DNA of 64,000 nt from Proteromonas lacertae (Eukaryota > Sar > Bigyra > Opalinata > Proteromonadidae). The stretch spans positions 62,001-126,000 of the forward strand of contig NGBS01001169.1 of the NCBI GenBank assembly GCA_002245135.1, given 5' to 3'. The position numbers and the translations under genes were made by a program. This document shows, in pieces, positions 1-11,353 of this stretch (position 1 is the stretch's first letter; every line of letters starts with the position of its first letter). The notes under the pieces were generated by a model. That model worked only from the letters and a program-made list of their open reading frames with translations, was not told the origin of the DNA and ran no database searches.

Positions 1-787
1 TTCAATATCATTGGATTATGTAACAATAACTTTTTCAATTTCAATATATCTTCACTCAAAGTTGCAGACATTAAAACTGATTGACAATTTGGAGGTAAAC
101 CTTTAATTAAATAATTCACATCATCTTCATAACCATAAGTAAGAACTAAATCAGCTTCATCAATGACTAGAGTATTGATTTCTTCTGCTTTTAGATTTAA
201 ATATCCATTTTTCATAGCATCAACTAATTTCTTTGGTGTTGATATGATTATTGTTGGTTTTGATTTTAATTTGGTCATTTCTATTTTTTTATCTTCACTG
301 AGTAATGATGAAACGGTAATATTTTCATTTCCACTCAGTAATACTTCTATAGCTTTATATACTTGATCAACTAATTCGAACGATGGAACAAGTATTATCA
401 CTCTGATGGCCTTTTCTAAAATAATTATGATATATAAATATATATATTAATATACTTTCGCTATTTAAAAGAAGCAATTTTTGAACAATCGGGATAGAAT
501 ATGCCATTGTTTTCCCTGAACCAGTTCTAGCTCTGACTAATAAATCTTTCCCTTCCAATATAACAGGAATGCATTGATTCTATTGATTTATATTGATAAA
601 AAATGATCTAAATACTTGAACAATAGTTGGTCTGGTGAATCCTGCACGTTTTATTGATTTTAAAAGAGATGCATGCAACCCTATATTATAAGAATGGATA
701 AATAACAATAGAAATACCAAATGTATTACTATCAAAGGTGACATCATCCTCTAACATATGTGTATCACAAGAACCAAAGTCTTCCAT
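1..787 (-). CDS. DDX56: DDX56/Dbp9-type DEAD-box RNA helicase, N-terminal part (cut by window edge)
   Basis: ATP-dependent RNA helicase of the DDX56/Dbp9 group, which acts in the nucleolus in large-subunit ribosome assembly (family knowledge). The start at 787 gives [15 protein letters not shown]. After an intron the Q motif reads [10 protein letters not shown], followed by [14 protein letters not shown] and motif I ARTGSGKT, then PSFELVDQ (Ia), STPKKLVDA (Ib), [16 protein letters not shown] (II) and [10 protein letters not shown] (III). The DEADLVL-x-YGYEDD form is what separates Dbp9 from eIF4A-like helicases. At least three introns of about 30-45 nt (GTAT...TAG) interrupt the exons. The C-terminal helicase lobe lies outside the window. 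It is divergent with RPN5 across 787-943, a gap that holds a paired CAAGC/GCTTG motif. Family assignment is firm; the exact orthologue is likely. Confidence 0.88.
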
Positions 788-859
788 TACAATATACAAC
801 TAAACAGAATGAAAAATTAGTTTATGTAATGTGAATTAGACAAAATGATTTTAGAAAAC

Positions 860-880
860 CGACAAGCTTTCTGCTTGAAA
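860..880. promoter_or_regulatory. Paired CAAGC / GCTTG element between divergent genes
   Basis: Between the starts of the helicase gene (787, minus) and RPN5 (943, plus) the sequence reads CAAGCTTTCTGCTTG, a five-base inverted repeat around TTTCT. Related TCAAGCTTT/AAAGCTTGA sites lie upstream of several other genes here, so I read it as a candidate shared promoter element. No transcript start is visible, so the role is inference. Confidence 0.35.
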
Positions 881-942
881 TATTTTTCATTCTTGAAGTT
901 TTTTTCACCCTTTTTACATCACTATCAGCATATTAATATATA

Positions 943-2361
943 ATGGGAAAAGAAGAAGAGCTTAAACGACAGGAACAAATAGATAATTTGAAGAAGGAGA
1001 TAGAAGCATACAATCCTTCCATTCCAAGCAAGTTGAATGTATATATACATGTTGTGATTATTCATTTAGGCTGATAAATTGGAGGAGGTCATTACAGATT
1101 TATTAGGTTATGAAAAGAAAGCAAGACTTGTATTTATAGAAGTATATATATTTTTAGTTAATGGAAAATGATATTGGATGTGAATTATGCACAAAAATGT
1201 TTGATATTTGCTTTGAAAAAGGTAACTGGGATAAAATCAATGATTTGCTAATAATACTGTCAAAGAAGCGTCAACAACATCGTAAAGTTATTACATCTTT
1301 CGTTGACCAAACACTGAAATTTGCAGAGAAGTGTCCAACACTAGAAACAAAGATTAAACTAATTGACACAATAAGAACAGTAAGTGAAGGTAAAATTTTC
1401 GTAGAATTGCAACATGCACATGCAACATATAATTTGTGTAAAATATATGAGCAACAAAACGATTTAAACAAAGCAGCTGAGATATTAGATGAGATTCAGG
1501 TAGAAACAATAGGTAGTATGGAATTACGTGAAAAAACAGAAATACTATTAGAGCAAATGAGATTAAGACTTGCAACTGATATTATTCGTGCTAGATTAAT
1601 AATGAGAAAAATTGATTCAAAAACCTTGGAAAAAGAAGAACTTCAAGATTTGAAATTGAAATATTATAATATGTTAATATCATTCGATGCTAGAGAAGAT
1701 GATGTGCCCGATTTAGCTGAGTGTTATTATGCAATTTACAATACACCAATTATTAAGGAAGATGAAAGTAAATGGAAAGATGCTTTAAGACGATATGTGA
1801 TGTTTTTACTACTTACAAACTATGATAATACCAAATCTGATAAAATGCATAGATTACTTGAATTTGAAAAGAAACCATTAGAGAAAACTGAAGATATGTT
1901 GAGTTTATTAAGATTATTCACCACAAATCAATTGATATTTTGGCCTTTAGAAAATGAGAAAGAGATTGTAAATCAAAAAGTATTTACAGATGAAATATAT
2001 GGTGGTAGAGGTAGTGAATGGCTGAAATTATTACAAAAACGTGTAATACAACATGTATAAGAATTATTGATTTTATAATATATAGAATATTCGTATTATT
2101 AGTTTATATTACACTCAAATAAGATATTCAAGATTTATCCAATTACTAGGTTTGAAGGATAATGAAGCTGAAACAGAATTATCAGAAATGGTGTGTGAAA
2201 AAGCAATATATGCAAGAATTAATAGACCTAATGGAATCATAAGCTTCCGTATGAAGAAGACAACTAATGATGTGTTGAATGGATGGTCAGAAAATATAAA
2301 TGAAATCGTTAAAACATTAGAACACACTTATCATCTAATTGAAAAAGAAGAAGTTCATTAA
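943..2361 (+). CDS. PSMD12: 26S proteasome regulatory subunit RPN5 (PSMD12)
   Basis: Non-ATPase lid subunit of the 26S proteasome, a scaffold for the lid around the RPN11 deubiquitinase (family knowledge). Exon 1 (943-1038) encodes 32 residues from MGKEEELKRQEQ. Introns follow at 1039-1069, about 1130-1157 and about 2057-2092. The body has helical TPR-like repeats, including the family signature AAEILDEIQVETIGSM and an ADIIRARLIMRKI stretch. The last exon gives NIRIISLYYTQIRYSRF and then ELSEMVCEKAIYARINRP, the PCI winged-helix module, ending in a helical tail (NEIVKTLEHTYHLIEK). Total is about 430 residues, close to other RPN5 proteins. The next gene downstream on the same strand, eEF1A, has its own promoter region. 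Confidence 0.93.
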
Positions 2362-2763
2362 ATTATTATTCATTCATATTTTTTATAATATATTTTTGTT
2401 TTTCTTACATTTTTAATATAAATAAAATGGAGCTAAAACCTTACCCCCTCAAACGGCAAAGAGTATAATCCAATAAGAATGCGTCACTCAACTATACGTT
2501 TTAGGACTTGTTTGTTAAACAAGGATTTAATTATAACTATACGAATGGCATGAGCATTCAAAAGTATATAATTCCTATTTAAATGTAATTAATTCGAGGC
2601 TTCATTTTCATTTAATAGGGGAATTTAATCATCTTCATTTGTATGTTTTTTTATAGCTTATATACTGGTTGTCTTGCATTTATTTTCATATCAACTATCT
2701 TTTTATGATTTATTCTAACTATATTAACTATTATTTCATTATTTTATACTTGATTAGATCGCA
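2362..2763. other. Intergenic region upstream of eEF1A
   Basis: About 400 bases lie between the RPN5 stop and the eEF1A start. The right half is T-rich, as expected for a promoter and leader of a strongly expressed gene. The stretch around 2440-2520 (ACCCCCTCAAACGGC and GAATGCGTCACTC) is noticeably richer in G+C than other intergenic DNA here and may hold factor sites. I see no ORF, no tRNA-like fold and none of the AAGCTTGA motifs found upstream of other genes. Confidence 0.4.
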
Positions 2764-4077
2764 ATGCCAAAAGAAAAGGAACATATCAACTTAGTCGTCA
2801 TTGGACACGTCGATGCTGGTAAATCAACAACCACAGGACATTTAATTTACAAGTGTGGTGGTATTAACAAAAGAACCATCGAAAAGTACGAAAAAGAAGC
2901 TGCTGAAGGTGGTAAAGGTTCATTCAAATACGCTTGGGTTATGGATAAATTAAAGGCTGAGAGAGAAAGAGGTATTACCATTGATATTGCCTTATGGAAG
3001 TTCCAAACCGAGAAATACTACTTCACCATCATTGATGCCCCAGGACATAGAGATTTCATCAAGAACATGATTACTGGTACATCTCAAGCTGATGTTGCTA
3101 TCTTAGTTATTGCCTCAGGTGTAGGTGAATTCGAAGCTGGTTTCGGAAAGAACGGACAAACCAGAGAACATGCTTTATTAGCATACACATTAGGTGTAAG
3201 ACAAATGATCTGCTGTGTAAACAAGATGGATGATCCTCAAGTCAACTTCTCAGAAAAGAGATTCAAGGAAATCGAAGAAGAAATGAAGAGATATTTAGCT
3301 AAAGTAGGTTACAAGCCAGATACTATTCCATTTGTACCAATCTCAGGATGGAACGGAGATAATATGTTAGAAAAATCACCAAACACACCATGGTACAATG
3401 GACCAAGTTTGATTCAATTATTAGATGCTGTAAAACCACCAAGAAGACCAGTAGATAAGCCATTACGTTTACCATTACAAGATGTATACAAGATTGGAGG
3501 TATTGGTACTGTTCCAGTTGGAAGAGTTGAATCAGGTGTATTAAAACCAGGTGTTACTGTATTATTCGCCCCAGTAGGTTTAACCTCTGAAGTTAAATCA
3601 GTTGAAATGCATCATGAAGCTTTAACAGAAGCTAAACCAGGTGATAATGTAGGTTTCAACGTTAAATCATTATCAGTTAAAGATATTAAGAGAGGTTACG
3701 TTGCTGGTGAATTAAAGAATGATCCACCACAAAAATCTCTTAAATTCACTGCTCAAGTCATTGTCATGAATCACCCAGGTGAAATCAGAGTTGGATACAC
3801 CCCAGTATTGGATTGTCACACTGCTCATATTGCCTGTAAATTCACTGAATTACACAACAAAGTAGATAAGAGAACAGGTAAGATGACCGAAACTGATCCA
3901 ACAAGTGTTAAGAACGGTGATACTTGTGATGTTGTATTAGTTCCATCAAAGACAATGTGTGTAGAATGTTATAAAGAATACCCACCATTAGGAAGATTCG
4001 CTGTAAGAGATATGAGACAAACCGTTGCTGTTGGTGTCATTAAGTCTGTTGAAAAAGGTACATACGATAAGAAGTAA
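2764..4077 (+). CDS. EEF1A: Translation elongation factor 1-alpha (eEF1A)
   Basis: GTPase that carries aminoacyl-tRNA to the ribosomal A site. It is a single intronless frame of 437 residues beginning [20 protein letters not shown]. The G motifs are GHVDAGKST (P-loop), DAPGHRDF (G3) and VNKMDD (G4), followed by the two beta-barrel domains ([50 protein letters not shown], quoted in parts here as conserved blocks). Codon choice differs from neighbours: ACC, TTC, AAG and GGT are used more, as usual for highly expressed genes. The lack of introns is unusual in this window. [11 protein letters not shown] and the NFSEKRF stretch after it recall SAR-group eEF1A, which is a weak lineage hint. This is eEF1A, not the EFL paralogue. 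Confidence 0.98.
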   Translation: MPKEKEHINLVVIGHVDAGKSTTTGHLIYKCGGINKRTIEKYEKEAAEGGKGSFKYAWVMDKLKAERERGITIDIALWKFQTEKYYFTIIDAPGHRDFIKNMITGTSQADVAILVIASGVGEFEAGFGKNGQTREHALLAYTLGVRQMICCVNKMDDPQVNFSEKRFKEIEEEMKRYLAKVGYKPDTIPFVPISGWNGDNMLEKSPNTPWYNGPSLIQLLDAVKPPRRPVDKPLRLPLQDVYKIGGIGTVPVGRVESGVLKPGVTVLFAPVGLTSEVKSVEMHHEALTEAKPGDNVGFNVKSLSVKDIKRGYVAGELKNDPPQKSLKFTAQVIVMNHPGEIRVGYTPVLDCHTAHIACKFTELHNKVDKRTGKMTETDPTSVKNGDTCDVVLVPSKTMCVECYKEYPPLGRFAVRDMRQTVAVGVIKSVEKGTYDKK

Positions 4078-4289
4078 AAGGCTTTTCTCTTCTTTTTTAT
4101 TCTTAATTCCCCCATTTTCATAAAAATATGTTGTGTTTTGGGATTATTATAAATGAAATTTATTGATTAAAATTTATTTTGATTTGAGATTTGATCAAAT
4201 CTGAAGCAAACCCAAAAAAGTCGTTTTGCTTTTTTATTTTTCTCATTTTCTTCTTACAGAATTGATTAAATAAATTAGAAACTTCGATT

Positions 4290-5467
4290 ATGTTTAGTAA
4301 ATCACAGAAGAAAATCTGTGGACTTCATAATTATGGACCTGATGAAAAGTATGTTGGGAAAAAGCAACCTCATAAACCAAGACAACCTGTATTAATTAGG
4401 GTTTTATTTATATTTATAGTTTGTACCAGATTATACTGATTTAGAAAATACTTTAGGTATTATTAATTAATTTTATCATTATTTTAATTATTTAGAAAAG
4501 AAAAAATTAACAGAAACTACTAGAGAATCCTTAAAACATATGAAACAATCACAAAAGTTTATGGATTCCTATTCAACATTTCGACCTCAAACAGTTTCTA
4601 CTCGATCAACATCACCAGCCAGTTCATTTGGGTATGGAGATAGAATAGCATTCAACCATACTAAATCTACATATGTTGTGACTAAAGAATTACTAGAACA
4701 TCAGCAAGGTGTTGGATCTCCTGGTCCTATCTATGATACACATCGTGAACCAGGTTTTAACCAACTCTCTTATTCATTTGGAGGATGCACATGAATATAT
4801 GGGTCCAATTCCCAAAGATTATTCTCGATTCTTAGATGTGGATGAAAAACTCTATCCATCGCCTGGTGCTTTTGAGAAACAAGTAAATTCAATGAATAGA
4901 ACATCTTCAGCTATAGCTTTCCCTAAATCAACAAGAGAGAAGAAACATAAACAATATGAAAGAATTTGGATGAAAGATAATATGGGTTATGGTCCAAATA
5001 GTGATAATTATAATCCTTATCCAACTATTGGATCTCAGAATCCTATTTATCCTTATCATGGTAATATATCAATACAACCAGATAAAGGAGTTCATGTTCC
5101 TCGTATTAATAATGCTGATATGTGTTCTTATGAAGTATTACCAGGAATGGGAAGTAAGACTTGTCTTTCTACTCAAATGACAAATCCATCAGTAATTATA
5201 TCTGAATTACCAAGACCAGGACCTGAGATTCCACATATGTTAGAGACACCTGGAATGAATAAGTATCGTCCAGAAGATGATACAAATACAATACATAGAG
5301 TATTACCTCGTGCGACAATGGATAATGCTCCAAGAGATAAATCTGAATTAAAGTATGAAGTTCATGCTGATCATGAAAGAAGTCATAAATTAGGTGTTAG
5401 ATATTATGATGTAATGAAAAATACTCAAAGCCAGCCTAAGCCTTTGAAAGAAAGATTTGTTGAATAA
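4290..5467 (+). CDS. Sperm-tail PG-rich repeat (STPGR) protein, with one apparent frame break
   Basis: Starts MFSKSQKKICGLHNYGPDEK. Two short introns (about 4390-4420 and 4457-4496) precede the main exon. The protein has repeated STPGR units, with P-G-P followed by a Tyr and later a SFGG or similar: VGSPGPIYDTHREPGF then SYSFG, MGPIPKDYSRF, LYPSPGAFEKQ, MGYGPNSDNYNPYP, LPRPGPEIPHM and so on. Members of this family bind axonemal or other stable microtubules (family knowledge), so a ciliary role is likely. At about 4785 the frame shifts by one base: TTTGGAG|GATGCACAT must skip one G to continue from SFG into DAHEYMGP, and without it the protein stops at 4794. Both sides fit the repeat, so this is a recent break, a sequence error or recoding. 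There is no GT...AG pair that would repair it. Confidence 0.75.
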
Positions 5468-6195
5468 GGAATTTATGAAATAGTAATGTAATTATTGAAG
5501 AAAATGTAAATTATAATATTATATATATAATTTTAACTGTAATAATAAATGTTTCTTTTTAATTATACAACAATTATTGAAGTATTTGATAATTATTTCT
5601 TTAGCATTCTGAATTCCATCTTTTTAAATAACTTGTATAAATGAAAATGTTTGCAGAAATGTATTTAATTCTTTTTTATCAATAATTTCTTTTACTGTTA
5701 TGAATAATTCATATTCATAATCAAAAACTTTCATATTCTTTTCCATTAATCTCAAATCTCTTTCAATATTTATTTAAATAATGATCGATGTTTGATTGGA
5801 TTGATTTAATTTCATTATTCTAAACAGATAATTCATTCATTCTTCATAATTGTAAAGAATTTGAAAATTTCAATTTAATTTTTATCCAACCATCTCTTTT
5901 ATATATGTTCATCATCAATAATATTTCTCAAATATATTATTCATTTTTTTATTTTCTATATTTTTATACAGTTCATTTTCAATTTCATTTTCATTATTCT
6001 TTCAATATTTCCATTATTCTGTTTGATCGGTACTTTATCTCTCTTATATATTCACAATTAATCAAGTTGTTGGCTTCTAAATCATAATATTAATAAATAG
6101 ATCTTACATTTGATATTTTACTCTTCAAGCATCTTTCTATTTTATCATTTTTTTAAAAATCAAACCTAAAATCAAGCCTTCCGTTATTTAAAAGA
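5468..6195. other. Intergenic region with a decayed coding fragment
   Basis: Apart from the decayed fragment at 5560-5800 the stretch is AT-rich and T-tract-rich. TTCAAGC (6124-6130) and ATCAAGCCTT (6171-6180) lie just before the next gene's start at 6196 and match the recurring upstream motif. Nothing else coding is visible. Confidence 0.4.
5560..5800 (-). pseudogene. Decayed fragment related to the kinase/LRR family
   Basis: Read on the minus strand, an open piece gives ERDLRLMEKNMKVFDYEYE, then LFITVKEIIDKKELNTFL and QTFSFIQVI, a stop, and then KDGIQNAKEIIIKYF. It aligns residue by residue with the tail of the decayed pseudokinase gene at 18160-18350 (RELRLMKKTKKYFDYLEELS, ITVKEGIDKLQLNSFLETF, LNGISEEEKKRIIK). 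There is no start codon or complete domain, and upstream sequence is broken by stops. I read it as a degraded copy of part of an LRR-protein gene. Confidence 0.5.
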
Positions 6196-7936
6196 ATGGA
6201 AGAAAATAAAGCAAATGAAGAATTAAACGAATTAAAAGATAATGTATCTACAAGAGAAGATAAAAATGAGGATGAAGAAGGATGTTTTATAGTAAATGTT
6301 CATATTCTCGATCGAGTTATGCCAATATGTGTTGGGAAAGGTACTCAATCATTTAAATGGCTCGCTTTAAATGCTACCGAAAGATGTAGACAACAAGTAT
6401 AAAATTTATGTTTTTATTTAAACTTTAGCAAGGAATGAATGGTCGTATGAGACATCGTGAGCCATATTATACAAAACCAGGAAAATATCTACCAGAAATG
6501 GTTGATACATCAGAAACTCCAGATGAGTTAACTGAGCCAATAAGTCCTAGAACTATAATAAAAGATGTATTAAAACCGGATGATCATATTTGGATTACTC
6601 CAGGAATGGATGTTGTATTAATTATCTTAATTTTCTTCCATAGAAACTAAATAAAATAGGTTATGTAGTAGAAAGCCGTTGGAAAGACCATGCATTTAGA
6701 CAATCTGAATTCAGTGTGGAAGAAAGAAAAGAAGCTGATGAAAAATTCAAGGCAGAATTAGAGTATTAATATATATATATATTTATATATAAATAGAGCT
6801 AAAAGAAAATCAAAAGAAGAAGAAGAGAATCTAAAATTAGAAAAAATAAAGAAAGAGTATATATATATATATATTATATATTTTTAAAATTAGAGCTGAA
6901 AAAGTGAGAACATTATTATACCCCGATATGTTAAAGACAAGAATGCCATTCTTTTCATATGACTGGTCTAATGTAAGAACCAGTATACGAATGGATGAAC
7001 AGCAAGATACTAGAGCTTATTTAGAAAGATCTTATCCAAGAATTACTGCTTTGTTTTACATGTACAGTAAAGAGTATAATAATAATAATAATAAACTGAT
7101 ATAATAAAATAGAAGTTATGATGGTCAGACTGGTCGAAAACACACTGTAATGACATATGATCAATTTTGTAAAGTATAATATATAATATATAATATATAA
7201 TATATATAGTTTGTTGGAGATTGTAATATTTGCGAAGTAGAAAAAGAAAAAGTCATTTTAAACACTTCCTTTTATGGTCAATTAGTCAATAATCCATCAA
7301 CAACAACAGTATTAGAAAGAGGTGATTTTATACAAGCATTATTGAGACTATCAACATTTAAAGGTAAAGCTCCTGGTCAGCCAAAAGGACCGCTATGTGA
7401 GATGTTAATATATATGATGAATACATTTATTGATCCATATCTTAACAATTGTGAAAAAACTAAACTATGCGTTGCATTTTTCACAAATGAATTATTTAAT
7501 GTATTTTCAAAGTATATTACTGAATTGAGAACTATTTTTAATACAAATTCACCCACTGGTAGAATGGAATTTACCAATTTTCTTGATTTAATAAAGAATT
7601 CTAACATTGTTCGTATATATTCTATATGAATTATATGAATTTCATTTTGTATAGCAAGTTCTTTTGATTTAAAGAATATTTTAGATTGGGAGAATTTTAG
7701 AAATGATATGAGAGATATATTTTCTAGTACTTTTGAACATGATGATCCTCATCTTAATAATGGAGATCCAATTGAGAAGACAATGTCATTACCTGAATTT
7801 TTAGAGGGTTTATTGAAAGCTGGAGTTAAAAAACATGGACAGAAAATGAAGAATCTGTATTATTTTTTCTAATATATTATATAGATGTGATATATGTGAA
7901 AAAACTTGTACTGAATTGATAGATGCAGCTTATTAA
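6196..7936 (+). CDS. Unrecognised multi-exon protein, possibly ciliary
   Basis: I do not recognise this protein. It starts MEENKANEELNELKDN, with about nine exons split by GTAT...TAG introns of about 30-40 nt, one with a GTTG donor at 6610. In order it has: an acidic head; a compact region (CFIVNVHILDRVMPICVGKG ... FKWLALNATERC, then ISPRTIIKDVLKPDDHIWI) that looks like a small beta-grasp-type fold; a charged coiled coil (AKRKSKEEEENLKLEKIKKE); a segment around MPFFSYDWSNVRTSIRMDEQ; and a helical region with two EF-hand-like helix pairs (TYDQFCKFVGDCNI, SLPEFLEGLLKAGVKK) lacking clear calcium loops. It ends CTELIDAAY. The organisation recalls long protist axonemal proteins with degenerate EF-hands, and it follows an STPGR gene. 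That is only a hint. Confidence 0.6.
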
Positions 7937-8051
7937 TTAATGTGTTTATAAAATAATAATCTATTTCCTTTTATTTAATAATTTATTTTGTTATAAAATT
8001 AATAGTCGTTATAAATAATTGTTTTTTTAAATTTTGTTAATTTCTCTCGAT

Positions 8052-8982
8052 ATGCTTAGTATTACAGTAAGAAAGTATTTAAATTTATTTTAAATACATC
8101 AATAGATTAAATAAATCAATATTAAAAAGAACTTTATTCGTCTTTAGCAATGAAACAGCAGATCCTCATATTAAAGAGTTTTATACAGAACCAAGATATT
8201 CTATTTTACCCAAAAATATGGGATCATCAATAGTATGGAATAAATATAATCATTATAGACATTTGATGATTTAAGTAAAGCTAGAAACTCTTTATTTGCA
8301 ACAGAACTACTTAGAATGCCATTTTTTAAAGCTGTAACATTGAAGAATGAATCAGTTCTAGTAAAGAAGGCAATTTCTTACAATTGGGCTGGTTTAAATA
8401 TGTATGTTAATACATCAATATTGAAAATATCATTTAAAATATTCATATAAATAATTTCTTTAACTTTATCTACTATTTAACTCCAAGTAACAGTTTGAAA
8501 TTCATTAGTAATATTCAATTGAGTGATCCAAACGAAATAAAAGCAGAAGATTCAGCAGTTGTAAGACAAATCAAAGATGTGATAATAAAATATCCTTCTT
8601 ATTTTTAAATATATCTCTCTATTTTTCTTTAACATTATTCAATCGAATTAGACCAATATTGAAGGAAGATGGAGGAGATATATTCTTTGATAATTATAAT
8701 GAAGAAGGAAATCACCTAACAATTGAATTAGGAGGATCATGTGTTGGTTGTAGTGATTCTTCAAACACAATGAACACAATTGTTCGAAGAATGATTAAAT
8801 ATTATGTTCCAGAGGTTGGTACTATAAGTAATGTTGAATCAACAGTAATGAAGAAATTAAGTGATAATAGTGATGGAGTTATAATGGATCAAACTAAACA
8901 ATTTGAACATGATACACTTGAAAACATACGAAACAGTATAAATGAGAACAAATTCGTTGGATTTAACAAAAGAAGAAGATAA
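8052..8982 (+). CDS. NFU1: NFU1-type iron-sulfur cluster scaffold, mitochondrial
   Basis: Late-acting Fe-S cluster carrier of the mitochondrial ISC pathway (family knowledge). The N-terminus MLSITVRKLNKSILKRTLFV, joined across an intron, is rich in Arg, Lys, Ser and Leu with no acids, which fits a matrix targeting peptide. Middle exons match the Nfu N-terminal domain (PFFKAVTLKNESVLVKKA; TPSNSLKF-like stretch near 8490). The C-terminal domain has RPILKEDGGDIFFDNY and the cluster-binding CxxC in GGSCVGCSDSSNTM. About four introns are present. I could not fix the exact splice sites near 8400-8490 and 8580-8652. A lysine-rich tail follows the domain. Its presence argues for a mitochondrion or related organelle with ISC assembly. 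Confidence 0.87.
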
Positions 8983-9037
8983 AAAAATAATAAGACTTAT
9001 ATATATATATATATATTTATATGTTGATTAGAAAAAA

Positions 9038-9972
9038 TTACATGTTGTACATCATGCCAAAAATTAATAACGCTTCAGCAGCACTTACACCAAATATAAA
9101 ATATTTCAATAACATAGTTTGTTTTTCTGTTCCTCTTATCAATACTCCTTTGATACTTTTCATCTATTCATAGTGTTATAAAATTTGATATATATATATA
9201 CGAAAAAGAAAAAATAAGCAACAGTACAATATATCATAGCAACATCGTACAAAATAGATGGAAGAAAATTCTTAACTATTCCAAGTAGACATAAATGAAT
9301 GTTTTTATAGGAAACTAATGCAATAATATCGATAATTCCGATATTAGGATAACCTAATCCATATGATACCATTTTTAAAATGAATATTTCAAGCACCAAT
9401 AACGCAACATCATTTTCACAATATTGAATTATACTATCAGGGTTGAATTTTCCGTTTAATCCTGATAAATAGCTCAGTAATAATATATAAGAAAAAATAG
9501 ACATTAAAGGTATGTATAAATCAGGAGAATTAATATCATTGATTGGAGGAGATGCAGTCTAATGAATATACTTAGAATAAATACTCTATCTTCTGATTCT
9601 ATATTCACAGAACTCATTCGTCTTTCATAAGTATCATGCTTAAAGGGAAATAATAATCTCTATGATAACACGATAAATTATTCTTTTGATACTTTTAATT
9701 TTGCTAATACGTATGCATTATCAACATAGAAGTAGAATTTTAGATTGTTCCACAAATCATGCAAAAAAGGAATATAGCTTTCCACTTTAGTTTTAGCTGC
9801 ATTAACTCCTGTCTTAAGAGCTTCATTTCTATACATTTTAATAGGCGAAATAATTATACTGATCGATATTATTTACATCTATTTGTGATAAATAACTAGC
9901 TGCCATTTGTCCCATAGGCCCGAGTTGTTGAGGATTAAAAAAACGTGGATGAGCTCCTTCGTTGTTTGACAT
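9038..9972 (-). CDS. YIF1: YIF1-like Golgi/ER membrane trafficking protein
   Basis: YIF1 works with YIP1 and Rab GTPases in ER-Golgi vesicle traffic (family knowledge). It starts MSNNEGAHPRFFNPQQLGPM, where the PQQLGPMGQMA stretch is cytosolic and typical. Then come LKTGVNAAKTKVESYIPFLH and LKFYFYVDNAYVLAKLK, followed by LLFPFKHDTYERR and the PPINDINSPDLYIPLMS entry into the membrane domain. About five hydrophobic segments follow, and the protein ends MLLKYFIFGVSAAEALLIFG. Four short introns separate the exons. The order and spacing of these blocks match YIF1 rather than YIPF family proteins. It is divergent with the Rab-like gene at 10102, and the shared upstream DNA carries two AAAGCTTGA copies. 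Confidence 0.85.
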
Positions 9973-9999
9973 TTTTTAAAAATGTGATTGAAAAACAAA

Positions 10000-10027
10000 C
10001 TTAAAGCTTGACAAATAAAGCTTGAAA
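10000..10027. promoter_or_regulatory. Two direct copies of AAAGCTTGA between divergent genes
   Basis: AAAGCTTGA at 10003-10011 and AAAGCTTGAA at 10018-10027 lie 15 bases apart in the gap between YIF1 (start 9972, minus) and the Rab-like gene (start 10102, plus). The same element recurs upstream of other genes in this window. A shared bidirectional promoter element is an inference. Confidence 0.4.
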
Positions 10028-10101
10028 ATCCATTTTGGATATGTTCATTTTTTCCAACGAAATAGACATTCTATAGACTAATTTATAATAGTAATAAATT
10101 A

Positions 10102-11212
10102 ATGGATGACTTAGGTCTCGATGATTTTGATCCTGACGCTCCTCTTGAAGATTACGACGATGAGTATATTAACACAAGTATTAAATGTTATATAGGGAGG
10201 AAGAAGAAGATGATGACCAACCAAGATGTAGAGCAAGGTCGAAAAGCTTTGATAGTCGTGATGAAGATATTGAAGAAGGAAGAAAAGAATTAATAGTATA
10301 AGTTTATTAAAATAAATTATTATAGAAAGCAAAGAATATATATTTAGCAAAACATGCACATAACCTAATAAATGATCTGAGTAGTCTAGAACAAAAGGAT
10401 ATGCCAATCAATTTAGAACTAGAAGAAATGGAAGCAGAACGTAGACTACTACAGGAAGAAAAAAGGCTGCTGACTACAGCAAGTAGTAAATTAACAAACA
10501 ATTCTGAAACTGTGAAAACTAGAAGGAGAAGTTCAAGTTATTGTACTCTTAGCCCTTTACCATATGATTATTTATGCAAAATACTAATACTTGGGGATGT
10601 AGGAGTAGGAAAAACATCAATATTATTGAAATATATAAATGGCATATTTTATGACAGTTTATTATCTACGAATGGGGTTGATTTTGATACTAAAATGCTT
10701 AATGAATATGGACATGCAATAAAATTGGAGATTTGGGATACATCTGGAAAAAAAGAATTTCATAATATCACGAAGGGGTTATATAAAGGAGCAAATGGAA
10801 TATTAATTGTATATGATGTATCTAATCGAAACTCATTTGAAAGTATACATAATTTGAAAATTTATAAATTACTTAAATATAGATTTAAATTATTGGATGG
10901 AAAATATAAAAAGTAATGCAAAACAGAATGCACATGTAATTGTCGTTGGAAATAAAAGTGATATAAAAGAAAGACAAGTTAGTGTTGCTGAAGGTAAAAA
11001 TTTGTGTAAACCATATAATGTTTCTTACTATGACATAAGTACTAAACGAAACAGCAATTTGAATAGTATTTTTTTGGAATTTACAGAAAATATTTTGATT
11101 GAACAATTCAATGTGTATATTATATATTTATTGTGTATATTCTTTAACTAGAGTTATAGATAAGAAAGATAGGAAGAGCAAGCTGCAGAATAAAAAGTGT
11201 ATTGTTCAATAA
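10102..11212 (+). CDS. Rab-like small GTPase with acidic/coiled-coil N-terminal extension and CaaX tail
   Basis: Starts MDDLGLDDFDPDAPLEDYDD. The first intron (GTAT...TAG, 32 nt) joins DDE to EEEDDDQPRCRARSKSF, and a helical stretch follows (LELEEMEAERRLLQEEKRLL). The GTPase domain has G1 ILGDVGVGKTS, G3 WDTSG, G4 GNKSD and a G5-like DISTKR. A further intron restores NSFENLNYWMENIK, a hallmark Rab stretch. In G3 the usual Gln after WDTAG is Lys (WDTSGKKEF), so intrinsic GTP hydrolysis may be low. The last intron joins to KKDRKSKLQNKKCIVQ, so it ends in a CaaX box instead of the double cysteine usual in Rabs. The roughly 130-residue extension before the GTPase fold is unusual. It probably acts on a membrane; effector and cargo are unknown. 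Confidence 0.82.
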
Positions 11213-11353
11213 ATCTTATATTTTGTCTGTAATATTAGTTTATCCTATATAAATATTAATTATAATAATAATTATATATTTTCTATAGTATTCTTTTGTG
11301 ATATTCTAATTTATAAATATTTATTCGTTTCAGACAAACTAGTTATTCAAGCT

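Noticed and set aside
1-787. eIF4A-like helicase
   Set aside because: The [14 protein letters not shown] form and the long spacing after the Q motif match DDX56/Dbp9.
4770-4800. Programmed +1 frameshift of the Euplotes type
   Set aside because: There is no AAA-TAA or other known slippery stop. One isolated site fits a sequence error or mutation better.
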